Shown here one piece after another: positions 45,801 through 53,290 of a DNA stretch of 64,000 nucleotides. The stretch is from DATFRY01 sp035489015 (GTDB lineage: Bacteria > Myxococcota_A > Polyangia > Haliangiales > Haliangiaceae). A program made the position numbers and the translations under genes. A model generated the notes under the pieces. The model was not told where the DNA came from. It ran no database searches and was given only the letters and a program-made list of their open reading frames with translations. The first letter of the stretch is position 1; every line of letters begins with the position of its first letter. Location: contig DATHKR010000213.1 in the NCBI GenBank assembly GCA_035489015.1, forward strand, positions 54,096 to 118,095, written 5' to 3'.

Positions 45801-46067
45801 GTGTGGATGGGCGACGACCTGCGCGAGCGCCCGCTCGGCCATTCGGACGCCGCCTACATCGTGGTGGAGCCGATGTGGTCGCGCTTCATGGCGGAGGCGG
45901 CCATCGGCCACCCGAACCGGCCGATCCCGTGGGAGGTGCCGCGCGGGGTCGAGGCCCGCGACCGCGGCGACAACAAGGGGCCGCAGAAGAGCATGTCGCT
46001 GGTGTACCGCGAGCGGGCCAAGCCCGAGGACATCGCGCCGCTCGGCATCGCGCCGCCCGAGGGCTGA
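42834..46067 (+). CDS. Class A penicillin-binding protein (PBP1A type) with long repetitive N-terminus
   Basis: 1077 residues. The cytoplasmic N-terminal 260 residues are Pro/Gly/His/Asp-rich, with Gly-Pro-Asn and 10-residue HDPRLGPYDP-type repeats, which is unusual for a PBP. A single helix at about 266-288 is followed by GT51 (AAEDHEFFEHNGIYFKGI, GGSTITQQVAKQFLG) and the transpeptidase: SxxK in RQPGSTYKP (about residue 763), SKN in VYSKNIPSV and KTGTSSATM (about 966). A TAGGCT hexamer lies 12 bases before the GTG. Its stop overlaps the start of a Ser/Thr kinase gene, suggesting the pair is co-translated and that the kinase acts on cell-wall synthesis. Confidence 0.93.
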   Translation: MAKGREILTSWRDGAARAWTRLSDGARRGARRVSAHHPAPPQQHGPYDPRQTPAPYDPRLGPNGPNGPNGPNGPDGHYPGQHDPRLGPYDPHDPRLGPYDPHDPRLGPHDPRHEPHDPRFGPRNPRQTLGPQNPRQTLGPLNPRMPLGAVPPPARSPRSGFPIQPAHLGHPGQLGPPQPGPLPPEASALPPHQRAPLDLYGDMPGAPAPYQSPALHEDEDEVTRIWQPNPLRIGHLAGVQVVARPGGRVLIGNRADGGILYWVGKLYGFTALVIIIALGITGFSLYASAASRTPPIPNLAQYAQVVPSVSHLYAADGTLLGEFASEWREVVPYDRIPPKLIEAFLAAEDHEFFEHNGIYFKGIARAAWRNLVAGDFEQGGSTITQQVAKQFLGAEKSLLRKAKEAIFARRLERTYSKKAILAVYLNHIFLGNGAYGVKAAARRYFSKKLEELDLGEMATIAGLAQAPSYYSPVGHADRAKERRNAILDKMTRYGFLGAAEERAWRDKPLVIHPYRDVFGDRLPYYAEHVRRYISKKYGATAIMERGLRVETAVEPVADALAYDNVDFGTRKQDKRQGWRGAEAYLDEGRPRDLFRQRSRDRYGSDPLTSGRRYLGLIEEMSATRATVLVGANRYELPLANARWAAPWSKEDDTNDHTITTLARALKVGDVIWVRRDEPVAGEFRDWITDGTSSPRWVSSPGEERLSRMREEATGRVVLEQVPHPQSAIFTADHRTGYVVAMVGGTDHDRSQYNRAIQACRQPGSTYKPIYYSAALDLGYGFDTALNDIPRGEIDPITGEVWVPRNLGGTVDFVVNMEYALVYSKNIPSVALFKKVGPQGVTDWARRLGFTTEIIADKALALGASCTTLNELTRAFAVFARNGRWVDWVYARRIFDRSGNTVEDNTVYFDPGLTAADRFDRLYVTSGVTPKQAIPPRPAFLVTKLLTQVVEHGFSGILRKTGIVAAGKTGTSSATMDTTFVAFTSRWITTVWMGDDLRERPLGHSDAAYIVVEPMWSRFMAEAAIGHPNRPIPWEVPRGVEARDRGDNKGPQKSMSLVYRERAKPEDIAPLGIAPPEG
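43015..43170 (+). repeat. 9-bp and 30-bp tandem repeats in the PBP1A N-terminal coding region
   Basis: Four to five 9-bp units (cccgaatgg-like, encoding Gly-Pro-Asn) are followed by three 30-bp units beginning acccgcggctcggcccgtac. The 30-bp copies are nearly perfect, so the region is prone to length change. Confidence 0.85.
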
Positions 46068-47992
46068 TGCTGGGGGCCAAGGCGGCGCGGCGCTGCTCGA
46101 TCTGTCACGCCGCCTACGCCGGCGAGGAGCGGTTCTGTCCGCTGGACGGCGGCGCGGTGGTGGACGGCGAGGCCAGCGACCCGATGCTCGGCCGCACCAT
46201 CGGCGGCCGCTACTTCCTGCGCCGGCAGATCGGCCGGGGCGGCATGGGCGTGGTGTACGAGGCCGAGCACGTCGGGCTGGATCGGCGCATGGCGCTGAAG
46301 TTCATCCTCGAGCGCTACACCGGCGACCGCGAGGCGCTCCAGCGCTTCCACCGCGAGGCTCGAACCGCCAGCCGCATCGGGCACGAGCACATCGTGCACA
46401 TCACCGACGTCGGCGAGTCCGAGGACGGCAAGAGCTACATCGCCATGGAGTACCTGGACGGCTGCGACCTGGCCGAGGTGCTGCGCGCGGCCGGGGCGCT
46501 GGACCCGACCCGTGCCCTCCACATCATGGGCCAGGTGCTGCGCGGGCTCGAGGCGGCGCATGCGCAGGGGATCGTCCACCGCGACATGAAGCCGGAGAAC
46601 GTGTTCCTGACCGAGCGCGGCGGGGTGGCCGACTTCGTGGTGATCATGGATTTCGGCATCTCCAAGGTGATCGCGGCGCAGGAAGAGCAGGTGCGCCTGA
46701 CCGACACCGGCGCGGTGGTCGGCACGCCGATCTACATGGCCCCGGAGCAGGCGCTCGGCGCGCCCGACCTGGACCACCGGGTCGACCTGTACGCGGCCGG
46801 CGTGATGCTCTACGAGATGCTGGCCGGCCGGCCGCCCTTCGTCGGCTCCAGCTACGCCTCGCTGGTGGCGCAGCACCTGACCGAGCCGCCGCCGCCGCTC
46901 GAGCAGCTGCGACCGGGCCTGCCGGCCGGCCTGCTCGCGGCGGTGCACCGAGCCCTGGAGAAGGATCCGGCCCGGCGCTTCGCCAGCGCGCGCGAGCTCG
47001 GCGACGCGCTGGCCGCGGTCGCGGGGGAGGCCGCGGCGCGCGGCGCGGGAGACGGATACGAGACGCTGCCGATGAAGGGCGGAGCGGCGCTCGCGGGCGC
47101 GGCGGCGGGCGCGGCGGCGGCTTCGTCGGTGCCGGCTTCGTCGGTGCCGGCTTCGTCGGTGGGTCGGGCTCCGTCGACGGCGGCGTCGCTTTCGACCGGC
47201 GCGCCGAGCTCGCCGGCGAGCGCTGGCGCTCCGGCGTCCGGATCGCTGCCGGGGTCCGGATCGCTGCCGGCATCGGCGTCGGCGTCGGCGCCGGGCGGGC
47301 TGGCGTCGCCGCTGCGCGTGGAGGTGCCGGTGTTCCGGCCGCCGCCGCGGCGCCGGCCGCGCACGGCCGCGCGGGTCGCGCTCCTGATCGGCGGAGCCGC
47401 GGCGGCGGCCGCGGTCGGCGTGTGGCGCGGCGCCGGCGCCGGCGCGGGTGACGGCGCGGGTGACGGCGATCGGCCGGGCGAACCGGCCGTGCGAGCCGGG
47501 TCGGGTCCGGTCGGCGGAGATACGCGAGCGGCGATGCCCACGCCCGGAGCCGCGGCGACCGCGGCGACCGCGCCCGGAGCCACGGCGACCGCGGCGACCG
47601 CGGTCCTCGAGGTCGACTCCGGTCCGCGCGGCGCGCAGGTCTTCGTCGACGGCGCGCACCGCGGCCGCACCCCGCTCCGACTCGACGGCGTGGCGGTCGG
47701 CACGCACACGCTGCGGCTCGAGCTGCGCGGCTACGAGCTGGTCCAGGCCGAGAAGGCGATCCGGGCCGGCTACACCGAGAGCTTCTTCGCGGCGCTGGCC
47801 AGGCGCGGCAGCGGCCGGCGCGGCGGCGTGACTCGCACCGGGCGCGACGGCGGCGGCACCTTGCGCGCCGAGCCGGCCGCGCAGCCCACCGGGGCCGACC
47901 CGCTCCAGTCCGGCGCCACCGCCGAGCCGGATCCGCCCGGCGACAAGAGCAAGTCGAACCCGTACCTCGAGCACCGGCCCGGCGCGCCGTGA
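46067..47992 (+). CDS. Transmembrane Ser/Thr kinase with zinc-ribbon N-terminus and C-terminal PEGA domain
   Basis: 641 residues. An N-terminal zinc ribbon (Cys10, Cys13, Cys24) precedes the kinase domain (about 45-300; RGGMGVVYEAEH, MALKFILERY, HRDMKPENVFL, IMDFGISKV, MAPEQALG). After a Ser/Pro/Ala linker with 5-residue repeats, one membrane helix (about 432-452) leads to an outside PEGA domain (about 510-560; GAQVFVDGAHRGRTPLRLDG). The ATG overlaps the PBP1A stop. PEGA domains occur on surface proteins, so this looks like an envelope-sensing kinase tied to PBP1A. It has no PASTA repeats. Confidence 0.88.
   Translation: MLGAKAARRCSICHAAYAGEERFCPLDGGAVVDGEASDPMLGRTIGGRYFLRRQIGRGGMGVVYEAEHVGLDRRMALKFILERYTGDREALQRFHREARTASRIGHEHIVHITDVGESEDGKSYIAMEYLDGCDLAEVLRAAGALDPTRALHIMGQVLRGLEAAHAQGIVHRDMKPENVFLTERGGVADFVVIMDFGISKVIAAQEEQVRLTDTGAVVGTPIYMAPEQALGAPDLDHRVDLYAAGVMLYEMLAGRPPFVGSSYASLVAQHLTEPPPPLEQLRPGLPAGLLAAVHRALEKDPARRFASARELGDALAAVAGEAAARGAGDGYETLPMKGGAALAGAAAGAAAASSVPASSVPASSVGRAPSTAASLSTGAPSSPASAGAPASGSLPGSGSLPASASASAPGGLASPLRVEVPVFRPPPRRRPRTAARVALLIGGAAAAAAVGVWRGAGAGAGDGAGDGDRPGEPAVRAGSGPVGGDTRAAMPTPGAAATAATAPGATATAATAVLEVDSGPRGAQVFVDGAHRGRTPLRLDGVAVGTHTLRLELRGYELVQAEKAIRAGYTESFFAALARRGSGRRGGVTRTGRDGGGTLRAEPAAQPTGADPLQSGATAEPDPPGDKSKSNPYLEHRPGAP
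47121..47160 (+). repeat. 15-bp tandem repeat in the PEGA kinase linker
   Basis: Three copies of cttcgtcggtgccgg encode repeated Ser-Ser-Val-Pro-Ala in the linker between kinase domain and membrane helix. Confidence 0.75.
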
Positions 47993-48123
47993 CGCGGCGG
48001 CCGGATCGCGACGGGGACCGCGATGGACGAGGAGCGCGACAGAGCGCCGATCGGTGCGGACCGACGGATCGAGCCGCGCCGCTTGCCTTGACCCGGCCGC
48101 GGCACCGCCGATGCACGAGCGCC

Positions 48124-49446
48124 GTGCCCTCCGTGCCCTCCACGCCCTCCGTGCCCTCCACGCGCCGGCCGCTCGCCGCGAGCCTCCTCGTCGCGGCGAT
48201 CCTCGTCGCCTCCTGGCCCGGTCCGGCCCGCGCCGACGACCACAAGGCGCGCGCCGCCGAGATGTTCGCCGAGGCGCAAGCGGCCGAGGCGCGCGGCCAG
48301 TGGCGCGCCGCCATCGACGCGTACGAGGCCGCCTACCAGCTCTCGCCCCACCCCTCGGTGCTCTACAACATCGCGATCGACCACGAGCGCCTCGAGGAGT
48401 ACCGCGACGCCGCGATTCAGTTCCTCCGCTACCTGGACCTGTCGCCTCGCGCCGACGACCGCGACCGCGTGCTGGCCCGGGTCCGCGCCCTTCGCCTGCG
48501 CCCGTCGCGGGTGTCGGTCGCGTCTCGCCCCGATAACGCGCGCATCCTGGTCGACGGCGTGGACCGCGGCCAGGCCCCGCTCATCCTCGCCCTCGCCGGC
48601 GGGATCGCCCACCAGCTGGTGGCGGAGACGGGCGGGCGCCGCTCGCGCGCGCACCCGGTGTCGCCGGAGTATGGCGAGCCGGTCAAGCTCACGATCGAGA
48701 TCACCGACGAGCGCGGACTCCTCACCGTGGAGACCGATGTGCCCGGCGCCGACGTGCGGATCGATGGCGCGCCGGTCGGGCGCACGCCGCTGTCCGCGCC
48801 GGTCGCGGCCGGACCGCACCGCCTGACCATCGAGCTGGCCGGCCACCGCGCGGTCGAACGCCGCGTCGAGGTGCCGGCCCGGGGCAGCGAGGAGGTCCAC
48901 GCCACCCTGACTCCGCTCTCGGGCGGCGCCCCGCTGTCGGTCGGCGCCTCGGCGCCGCCGGTGCGCCCCGACCCGCCCGGGCCGGCGCGCGCGCTCCTGG
49001 TCGGGACGTCGTACGGCTACGACGCCGGCGGCGACCCCGGCTTCAGCTATGCGCTCGTCCTGGGCGCGCGCCCCGCCTCCGGCGTCCTCGACGCATCGGC
49101 GCTGGTCGGTGTGTTCGACGGCGTCGGCAGCGTGGGCGGCGACCTCCGCGTGTTCCTCGGCCGCGGCGCGCTTCGCCCCTACTTGCACGGCGGCGGCCTC
49201 TACGGCTTCGCCGGCGGCGAGCAGGAGGAGGCGGCGGTCGAGGGCGGCGCGGGATTTCTGTGGAGCGCGTCGCCAGCCGGCCCGGCCGGCGTCCTCGGCT
49301 TCGAGTACTTCCTCCAGATCAGCGTGCAGCGCCGCCTCACCGTCGGCGACGACGAGCCGACCGGCGTCCCCGATCCGCCCGCCGACGACGACCCGGCCAC
49401 CCGCTACCCGCTGGTCCTCGGCATCCAGCTCCGCTTCGGCGGCTGA
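48124..49446 (+). CDS. Exported TPR/PEGA-domain protein
   Basis: About 440 residues: signal peptide (RRPLAASLLVAAILVASWPG, to ARADD), a TPR-like helical domain (about 45-110; QWRAAIDAYEAAYQLSPHPS), two PEGA-type repeats (ILVDGVDRGQAPLI and VRIDGAPVGRTPLSAPVAAG), and a C-terminal beta-rich region ending LVLGIQLRFGG that may insert in the outer membrane. A GTG at 47989 overlaps the kinase stop, but the 45 codons after it have weak GC3 bias, so I prefer 48124; 48151 is also possible. It follows a PEGA-domain kinase, its likely functional partner. Confidence 0.75.
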   Translation: MPSVPSTPSVPSTRRPLAASLLVAAILVASWPGPARADDHKARAAEMFAEAQAAEARGQWRAAIDAYEAAYQLSPHPSVLYNIAIDHERLEEYRDAAIQFLRYLDLSPRADDRDRVLARVRALRLRPSRVSVASRPDNARILVDGVDRGQAPLILALAGGIAHQLVAETGGRRSRAHPVSPEYGEPVKLTIEITDERGLLTVETDVPGADVRIDGAPVGRTPLSAPVAAGPHRLTIELAGHRAVERRVEVPARGSEEVHATLTPLSGGAPLSVGASAPPVRPDPPGPARALLVGTSYGYDAGGDPGFSYALVLGARPASGVLDASALVGVFDGVGSVGGDLRVFLGRGALRPYLHGGGLYGFAGGEQEEAAVEGGAGFLWSASPAGPAGVLGFEYFLQISVQRRLTVGDDEPTGVPDPPADDDPATRYPLVLGIQLRFGG

Positions 49447-49500
49447 TCGCGACCGCGATCCTGCTCGGTCGATCGAGCGAGCGCGCCGCTGCGGGCGAGA

Positions 49501-49950
49501 TCAGAACGGATGCCAGCGCCCGGCGGTGATCACCGTGCGACCGGCGGTGCGCTGCTCGATCGCGGTCAGCCCGCCGCACAGCGCGCGCCGGCCCAGCTCG
49601 GCTTGACCGCCGCGGTCGACCACGACCAGAACGCCGCCCGGAGCGACCACCCGGCACCACTCGGCCAGGCGCGGCTCCCACGGGTCGAGCCCGGCCAGCC
49701 CGCTCGCCACCAGCGCGCCGACCGAGCCGTCCGCCAGCGGCAGCGCATCGGCCGAGCCACTCACCACCGGCACCCGCGCGCGCTTGAGCCCGCGCTCGGC
49801 CGCCGCGATGCAGAGGACGTCGCGCCCGGCGTCGACCAGCCGGCGAGCCAGCCGCAGATCGCCGACCACCGCCACCCGGCCGGCCGCACCGGCTCCGACC
49901 AGCGCCGCCTCCACCTCCTGGGCCGCGTTCCCCGAGAACAGCGAGACCAC
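49501..49950 (-). CDS. Short SAM-dependent methyltransferase-like protein
   Basis: 149 residues, a trimmed class I methyltransferase fold: a nucleotide-binding strand VAVVGDLRLARRLVDAG in place of the usual acidic-GxGxG motif, a motif-II-like SGSADALPLADGSVGALVAS, and EWCRVVAPGGVLVVVDRGGQ. The glycine-rich SAM loop is poor, so activity is uncertain. It starts one base after the 3D-domain gene stop, in the same unit. Confidence 0.62.
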   Translation of the reverse strand: MVSLFSGNAAQEVEAALVGAGAAGRVAVVGDLRLARRLVDAGRDVLCIAAAERGLKRARVPVVSGSADALPLADGSVGALVASGLAGLDPWEPRLAEWCRVVAPGGVLVVVDRGGQAELGRRALCGGLTAIEQRTAGRTVITAGRWHPF

Positions 49951-49951
49951 G

Positions 49952-50695
49952 TCAGTCCGCCCGCAGATAGGCGCAGCGCGGGTTCTCGATGTGCGGCGTC
50001 ACCCAGATGACGCCGGACAGCGAGTCCAGCAGCAGGCGGAAGTTGTCGTAGCTCACCACGAAGAAGTCCATCTCGCGCTTCTTGATGTTCCCGCCGGTGT
50101 CGTCGGCCCGGACGCAGCCATCGTGCACGCTCCCGTCCGGCATGACCAGCCCGTCGAACTCCGGGATGTAGAGCGGCTCGCCGATCGGCACCAGCCGGGG
50201 ATCCACCGCGACCGACTTGAACGGGACCAGCGCGCGGCGGCCGGCGCCGCGCCCGAACGGGTACTCGGTCTCGTCGAGCCACTCGTAGCAGGTGCCGACC
50301 CCGAACCGGCAGCGCCCGCTGTAGTTGAGGACGCGACCGTCCGACAGGATGCCGGAGCCCTCCATGAGGAGCGACTTGATGAAGCCGGCGGGGTAGGCCC
50401 CGATGAAGAAGCCGTCGCGGCTGTAGATGGCGACGTGGTCGTCCTCCGGCTCGAACCGGTCCTCGTGGGCCAGCCAGTAGAAGCGCAGGCCGAAGCCGCG
50501 CTCGCGGACCAGCGGGTAGCCACAGCAGGCCTCGTCCTTGCCGGGCGCCGGCCCGCGCGACTCGATCGAGATCGGCTGCGCGGCCAGCTTCGCCCCCTCC
50601 GCCGCGCGCCCGCGCGGAAGCGGGACCGGCCCGCTCGCCGGGCTGGACGTCAGCGCCACGAGGGCGAGTGTCGGGCCGACGACCAGCGACCGCAC
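49952..50695 (-). CDS. Exported 3D-domain protein (MltA-like cell-wall enzyme fold)
   Basis: 247 residues from the GTG at 50695: signal peptide (VRSLVVGPTLALVALTSSP), then a C-terminal 3D domain with the conserved Asp pattern VAVDPRLVPIGEPLYIP and GCVRADDTGGNIKKREMDFF, as in the double-psi barrel of lytic transglycosylase MltA and related proteins. Four Cys in the mature part may form disulfides. A role in peptidoglycan turnover is likely, though the full MltA domain is not seen. Its -10 (TACAGT) overlaps that of the divergent gene. Confidence 0.78.
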   Translation of the reverse strand: MRSLVVGPTLALVALTSSPASGPVPLPRGRAAEGAKLAAQPISIESRGPAPGKDEACCGYPLVRERGFGLRFYWLAHEDRFEPEDDHVAIYSRDGFFIGAYPAGFIKSLLMEGSGILSDGRVLNYSGRCRFGVGTCYEWLDETEYPFGRGAGRRALVPFKSVAVDPRLVPIGEPLYIPEFDGLVMPDGSVHDGCVRADDTGGNIKKREMDFFVVSYDNFRLLLDSLSGVIWVTPHIENPRCAYLRAD

Positions 50696-50703
50696 GGTTC
50701 GAG

Positions 50704-50713
50704 ACTGTATCAT
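50704..50713. promoter_or_regulatory. Overlapping divergent -10 elements
   Basis: Plus strand TATCAT (50708-50713) is six bases before the GTG at 50720. Minus strand TACAGT (50704-50709) is eight bases before the GTG at 50695. The two hexamers share two bases, so RNA polymerase cannot occupy both at once. Both genes appear leaderless or nearly so. Confidence 0.5.
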
Positions 50714-50719
50714 CGCGGC

Positions 50720-52774
50720 GTGGCGCTCGAGCTGTTCCGGTTGGATGAGCTGGCGGCCGCGCGCCCGTCGGTGGCGGCGGTGGGGGGAAAGGCTCGCAAC
50801 CTCGGGCTCCTGTGCGCCGCCGGCCTGCCGGTGCCCGAGGGCTTCGTGCTCCCGGCCGGGTCCGACGGCCTCCGCGCGGCCGAAGCAGCTCCTGCGCGAC
50901 CGCCTCCCGCTGCCGATGCGACATGGGACGAGGTGTGTGCCGCCGCCGCCCGGCTCGGCCCGGTCCTGGCGGTGCGGTCCTCGTCCGCCGCCGAGGACCA
51001 GGCCGACGGCGCCGCCCCCGGCCTGTTTTCCAGCCAGCTGGATATCCGGCCCGACGGGCTGGCCCAGGCGGTGGCCGCGGTCATCGCGTCGGCGCGAAGC
51101 CCGGCGGTCGGCGCCTACCTCGAGCGGCGCGGGCGCGGCGCGCCGACCGATCTCGCGGTGATCGTGCAGCGCCAGGTCGGCGGCGCCAGCGGCGTGCTCT
51201 ACACCCGCCCGCCCGGCCAGCCCGATCGCGACGAGGTCTGGATCGAGGCGGCCGGCCCCGACGGCCTGGCCAGCCGCGCCACCGCGCGCCGCACCGGCGA
51301 GCCGCTGTCGCGCGATCCCGACTTCCCGCTCGAGCCCGACCAGCTGGCCGGGTTGATCCGCCTCGCCGTTGCGGCCGAGCGAGCCATCGCGTCCGACGGC
51401 GGCGCCGACGTCGAATGGGTCGCCGAGGAGACCGACGTCGAGACCGACGCTGACACAGACGCTCCCGGGGCCAGGCCCGCGCGCGCGATGTGGCTGGTGC
51501 AGGCCCGCCCGATCCGCCACCCCGCAGCGCCGTCTTCGATCGCGGCGGCTGCCGGACTGGAGTCCGAGATCGCCTTCTCGCGCGCCGACCCCCATGTCAC
51601 CTGGCGCTGGGATGCGTCGCACAACCCGGATCCGCTGACGCCGGCGCAGATCGGCCTGGTCGACCTGGTCGGCGACATCGCGCCGTCGCCGATGCGGGTG
51701 GTCGACGGCTACCTCTACGTGGCCACCTCGCCGGCCGCGCCGCTCCCTGCCGGGGCTGCGCCCACCGCCGCCGCGGTCGAGGCGATCTTCGACGACGTGC
51801 GCGCCGCCATCACCCGCGCCCTCGCGCCGGTCGAGACCACCGCGCCCGCTTCCCTCTCCGACGCGCTCGGCGCGTACCGGGCCGTCTATCGCCAGTACAT
51901 GGTGCGGCTCACGCCGGTGCTCCAGCGCGCCCGCGCCGCCCTGCGCCAGCGCGGCGAGCCGATCGCATCGCCGGAGAGCGCGGTCGGGCGCGCCCTACGC
52001 CGCGGCGACCGCGACGCGCTCGACGCCCTCGCGCCGGTCTGGGACGTCGCCGCCGCCACCTACGGTGAGCGGGTCGACGCCACCGCCGCCGCCGCCGAGC
52101 CCGACCGCGCGCCTCCGCCGCCGGCCGCGTCCAGCGATCTCGCGGGCGCCGTCCGCGCGGTCGGCGAGGAGGACGACCTGCTCTTCTTTCGCGCCCAGCG
52201 AGCGGTGCGCCGCGCGCTCCTCGCCGTCGCGGAGGCCTGGCGGCTCTCGCCGCTGGACGACGTCTTCTATCTCCCGCTCGCCCAGGTCCGCGCCCACGTC
52301 GACCGCGCCGAGGTTCTCGATCCCGCCGCCGCGCACCGCATCGGCGAGGCCGCGCGCGCCGCGCGCGAGGCCCAGCGCGGCCGGGTCGCGCCGGGCGCCT
52401 TCCGCGACGGCCGGTCGATCTCCGCCACCGCGCCGGCCGGCGCGCGCGAGGTCTGGCGCGGGCGGACCGCCGCGACCGGCACCGCCCGAGGTCGCGCCCT
52501 CCACCTCGGTGATCTCGGCCGGCTCGACGGCGATCCGCGCGGCCGCGTCATCGTCGCCCGATCGGTCACCCCGGCGGTGGTCATCGACCTCGCCGGCGCG
52601 GCCGCCCTGGTGTGCGAGCAGGGTGGAGTCCTCGATCACGCCGCCGCGCTCGCCCGCGAGCTGGCGCTGCCCTGCGTGGTCGGGTGCGCCGGCGTGTGGG
52701 CCGGCATCCGCTCCGGCGACGAGGTGTTCGTCGACGGGGACGTCGGCCTTGTGCTCGTCTTATCCGTCGGTTGA
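50720..52774 (+). CDS. PEP synthase / rifampin-phosphotransferase-like protein
   Basis: 684 residues. The N-terminal ATP-binding domain of the PPDK/PEP-synthase family is clear (VGGKARNLGLLCAAGLPVPE, VRSSSAAEDQADGAAPGLFS, VQRQVGGASGVLYTRPPGQP). The C-terminal mobile domain has the phospho-His in GGVLDHAAALARELALP. The middle domain (WDASHNPDPLTPAQIGLVDL) replaces the PEP/pyruvate TIM barrel, as in rifampin phosphotransferases (about 865 residues) and other ATP-dependent dikinases. The acceptor substrate cannot be named. Leaderless layout. Confidence 0.8.
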   Translation: MALELFRLDELAAARPSVAAVGGKARNLGLLCAAGLPVPEGFVLPAGSDGLRAAEAAPARPPPAADATWDEVCAAAARLGPVLAVRSSSAAEDQADGAAPGLFSSQLDIRPDGLAQAVAAVIASARSPAVGAYLERRGRGAPTDLAVIVQRQVGGASGVLYTRPPGQPDRDEVWIEAAGPDGLASRATARRTGEPLSRDPDFPLEPDQLAGLIRLAVAAERAIASDGGADVEWVAEETDVETDADTDAPGARPARAMWLVQARPIRHPAAPSSIAAAAGLESEIAFSRADPHVTWRWDASHNPDPLTPAQIGLVDLVGDIAPSPMRVVDGYLYVATSPAAPLPAGAAPTAAAVEAIFDDVRAAITRALAPVETTAPASLSDALGAYRAVYRQYMVRLTPVLQRARAALRQRGEPIASPESAVGRALRRGDRDALDALAPVWDVAAATYGERVDATAAAAEPDRAPPPPAASSDLAGAVRAVGEEDDLLFFRAQRAVRRALLAVAEAWRLSPLDDVFYLPLAQVRAHVDRAEVLDPAAAHRIGEAARAAREAQRGRVAPGAFRDGRSISATAPAGAREVWRGRTAATGTARGRALHLGDLGRLDGDPRGRVIVARSVTPAVVIDLAGAAALVCEQGGVLDHAAALARELALPCVVGCAGVWAGIRSGDEVFVDGDVGLVLVLSVG

Positions 52775-52808
52775 ACCGGACCGGGCCGGTCGCTCACCGA
52801 CGCAGAGC

Positions 52809-53201
52809 TCAGTCTTCGGAGTCGTTCTCGGCGTACAGCGCGGCGTCTTCGTCGTCGGTGTCGTCGTCGTCGTCGTCGTCCGGCGCGAGCGGTGTTCCGA
52901 CGAGGAAGGCCGAGTTGACCCGCTCGCGCAGGTCCTTGCCGACCTTGAAGAACGGCAGCTTCTTGGGCGCGACGTGCACCGTTTCACCGGTGCGCGGGTT
53001 GCGGCCCTCGTAAGCCTTGTATTCGCGGACGGTGAAACTACCAAATCCGCGAATCTCAATGCCCTCGCCCTCTTGGAGGGCCTTCACCATCGAGTCGAAT
53101 ACACAGTTGACGATCTGCTCCGCCTTCCCGTTGGGAAGCTTGAGCTTCTCTGAGATTCGCTCGATGAGCTCGGACTTCGTGACTGTTCCATGCATGGCCA
53201 T
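52809..53201 (-). CDS. HU/IHF-family DNA-binding protein with acidic C-terminal tail
   Basis: 130 residues. The first 97 are a complete HU/IHF fold: VTKSELIERISEKLKLPNGK, IEIRGFGSFTVREYKAYEGR, NPRTGETVHVAPKKLPFFKV. It is closest to IHF-beta/HU of delta-type bacteria. The last 30 residues are strongly acidic, with seven Asp in a row and DDEDAALYAENDSED, which is absent from standard HU/IHF. ATG at 53201, with TAGGTT seven bases upstream; the second ATG two codons later is possible. Confidence 0.92.
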   Translation of the reverse strand: MAMHGTVTKSELIERISEKLKLPNGKAEQIVNCVFDSMVKALQEGEGIEIRGFGSFTVREYKAYEGRNPRTGETVHVAPKKLPFFKVGKDLRERVNSAFLVGTPLAPDDDDDDDTDDEDAALYAENDSED

Positions 53202-53208
53202 GTCCCGT

Positions 53209-53214
53209 AACCTA
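53209..53214 (-). promoter_or_regulatory. -10 hexamer close to the HU/IHF gene start
   Basis: Minus-strand TAGGTT, seven bases before the ATG at 53201, implies a leaderless or one-base-leader transcript. Confidence 0.4.
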
Positions 53215-53290
53215 GTGGAAACTCTAGCCGAGCCCGACGGCCCAACGCAAGATGTAAGTCTGCAGAAGCACAGGCCCCCTCGCGCGAGGG

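Noticed and set aside
47989..48123. GTG start overlapping the PEGA kinase stop as the start of the TPR/PEGA gene
   Set aside because: The 45 codons after it have clearly weaker third-position GC than the gene body, and the signal peptide begins near 48124-48151.
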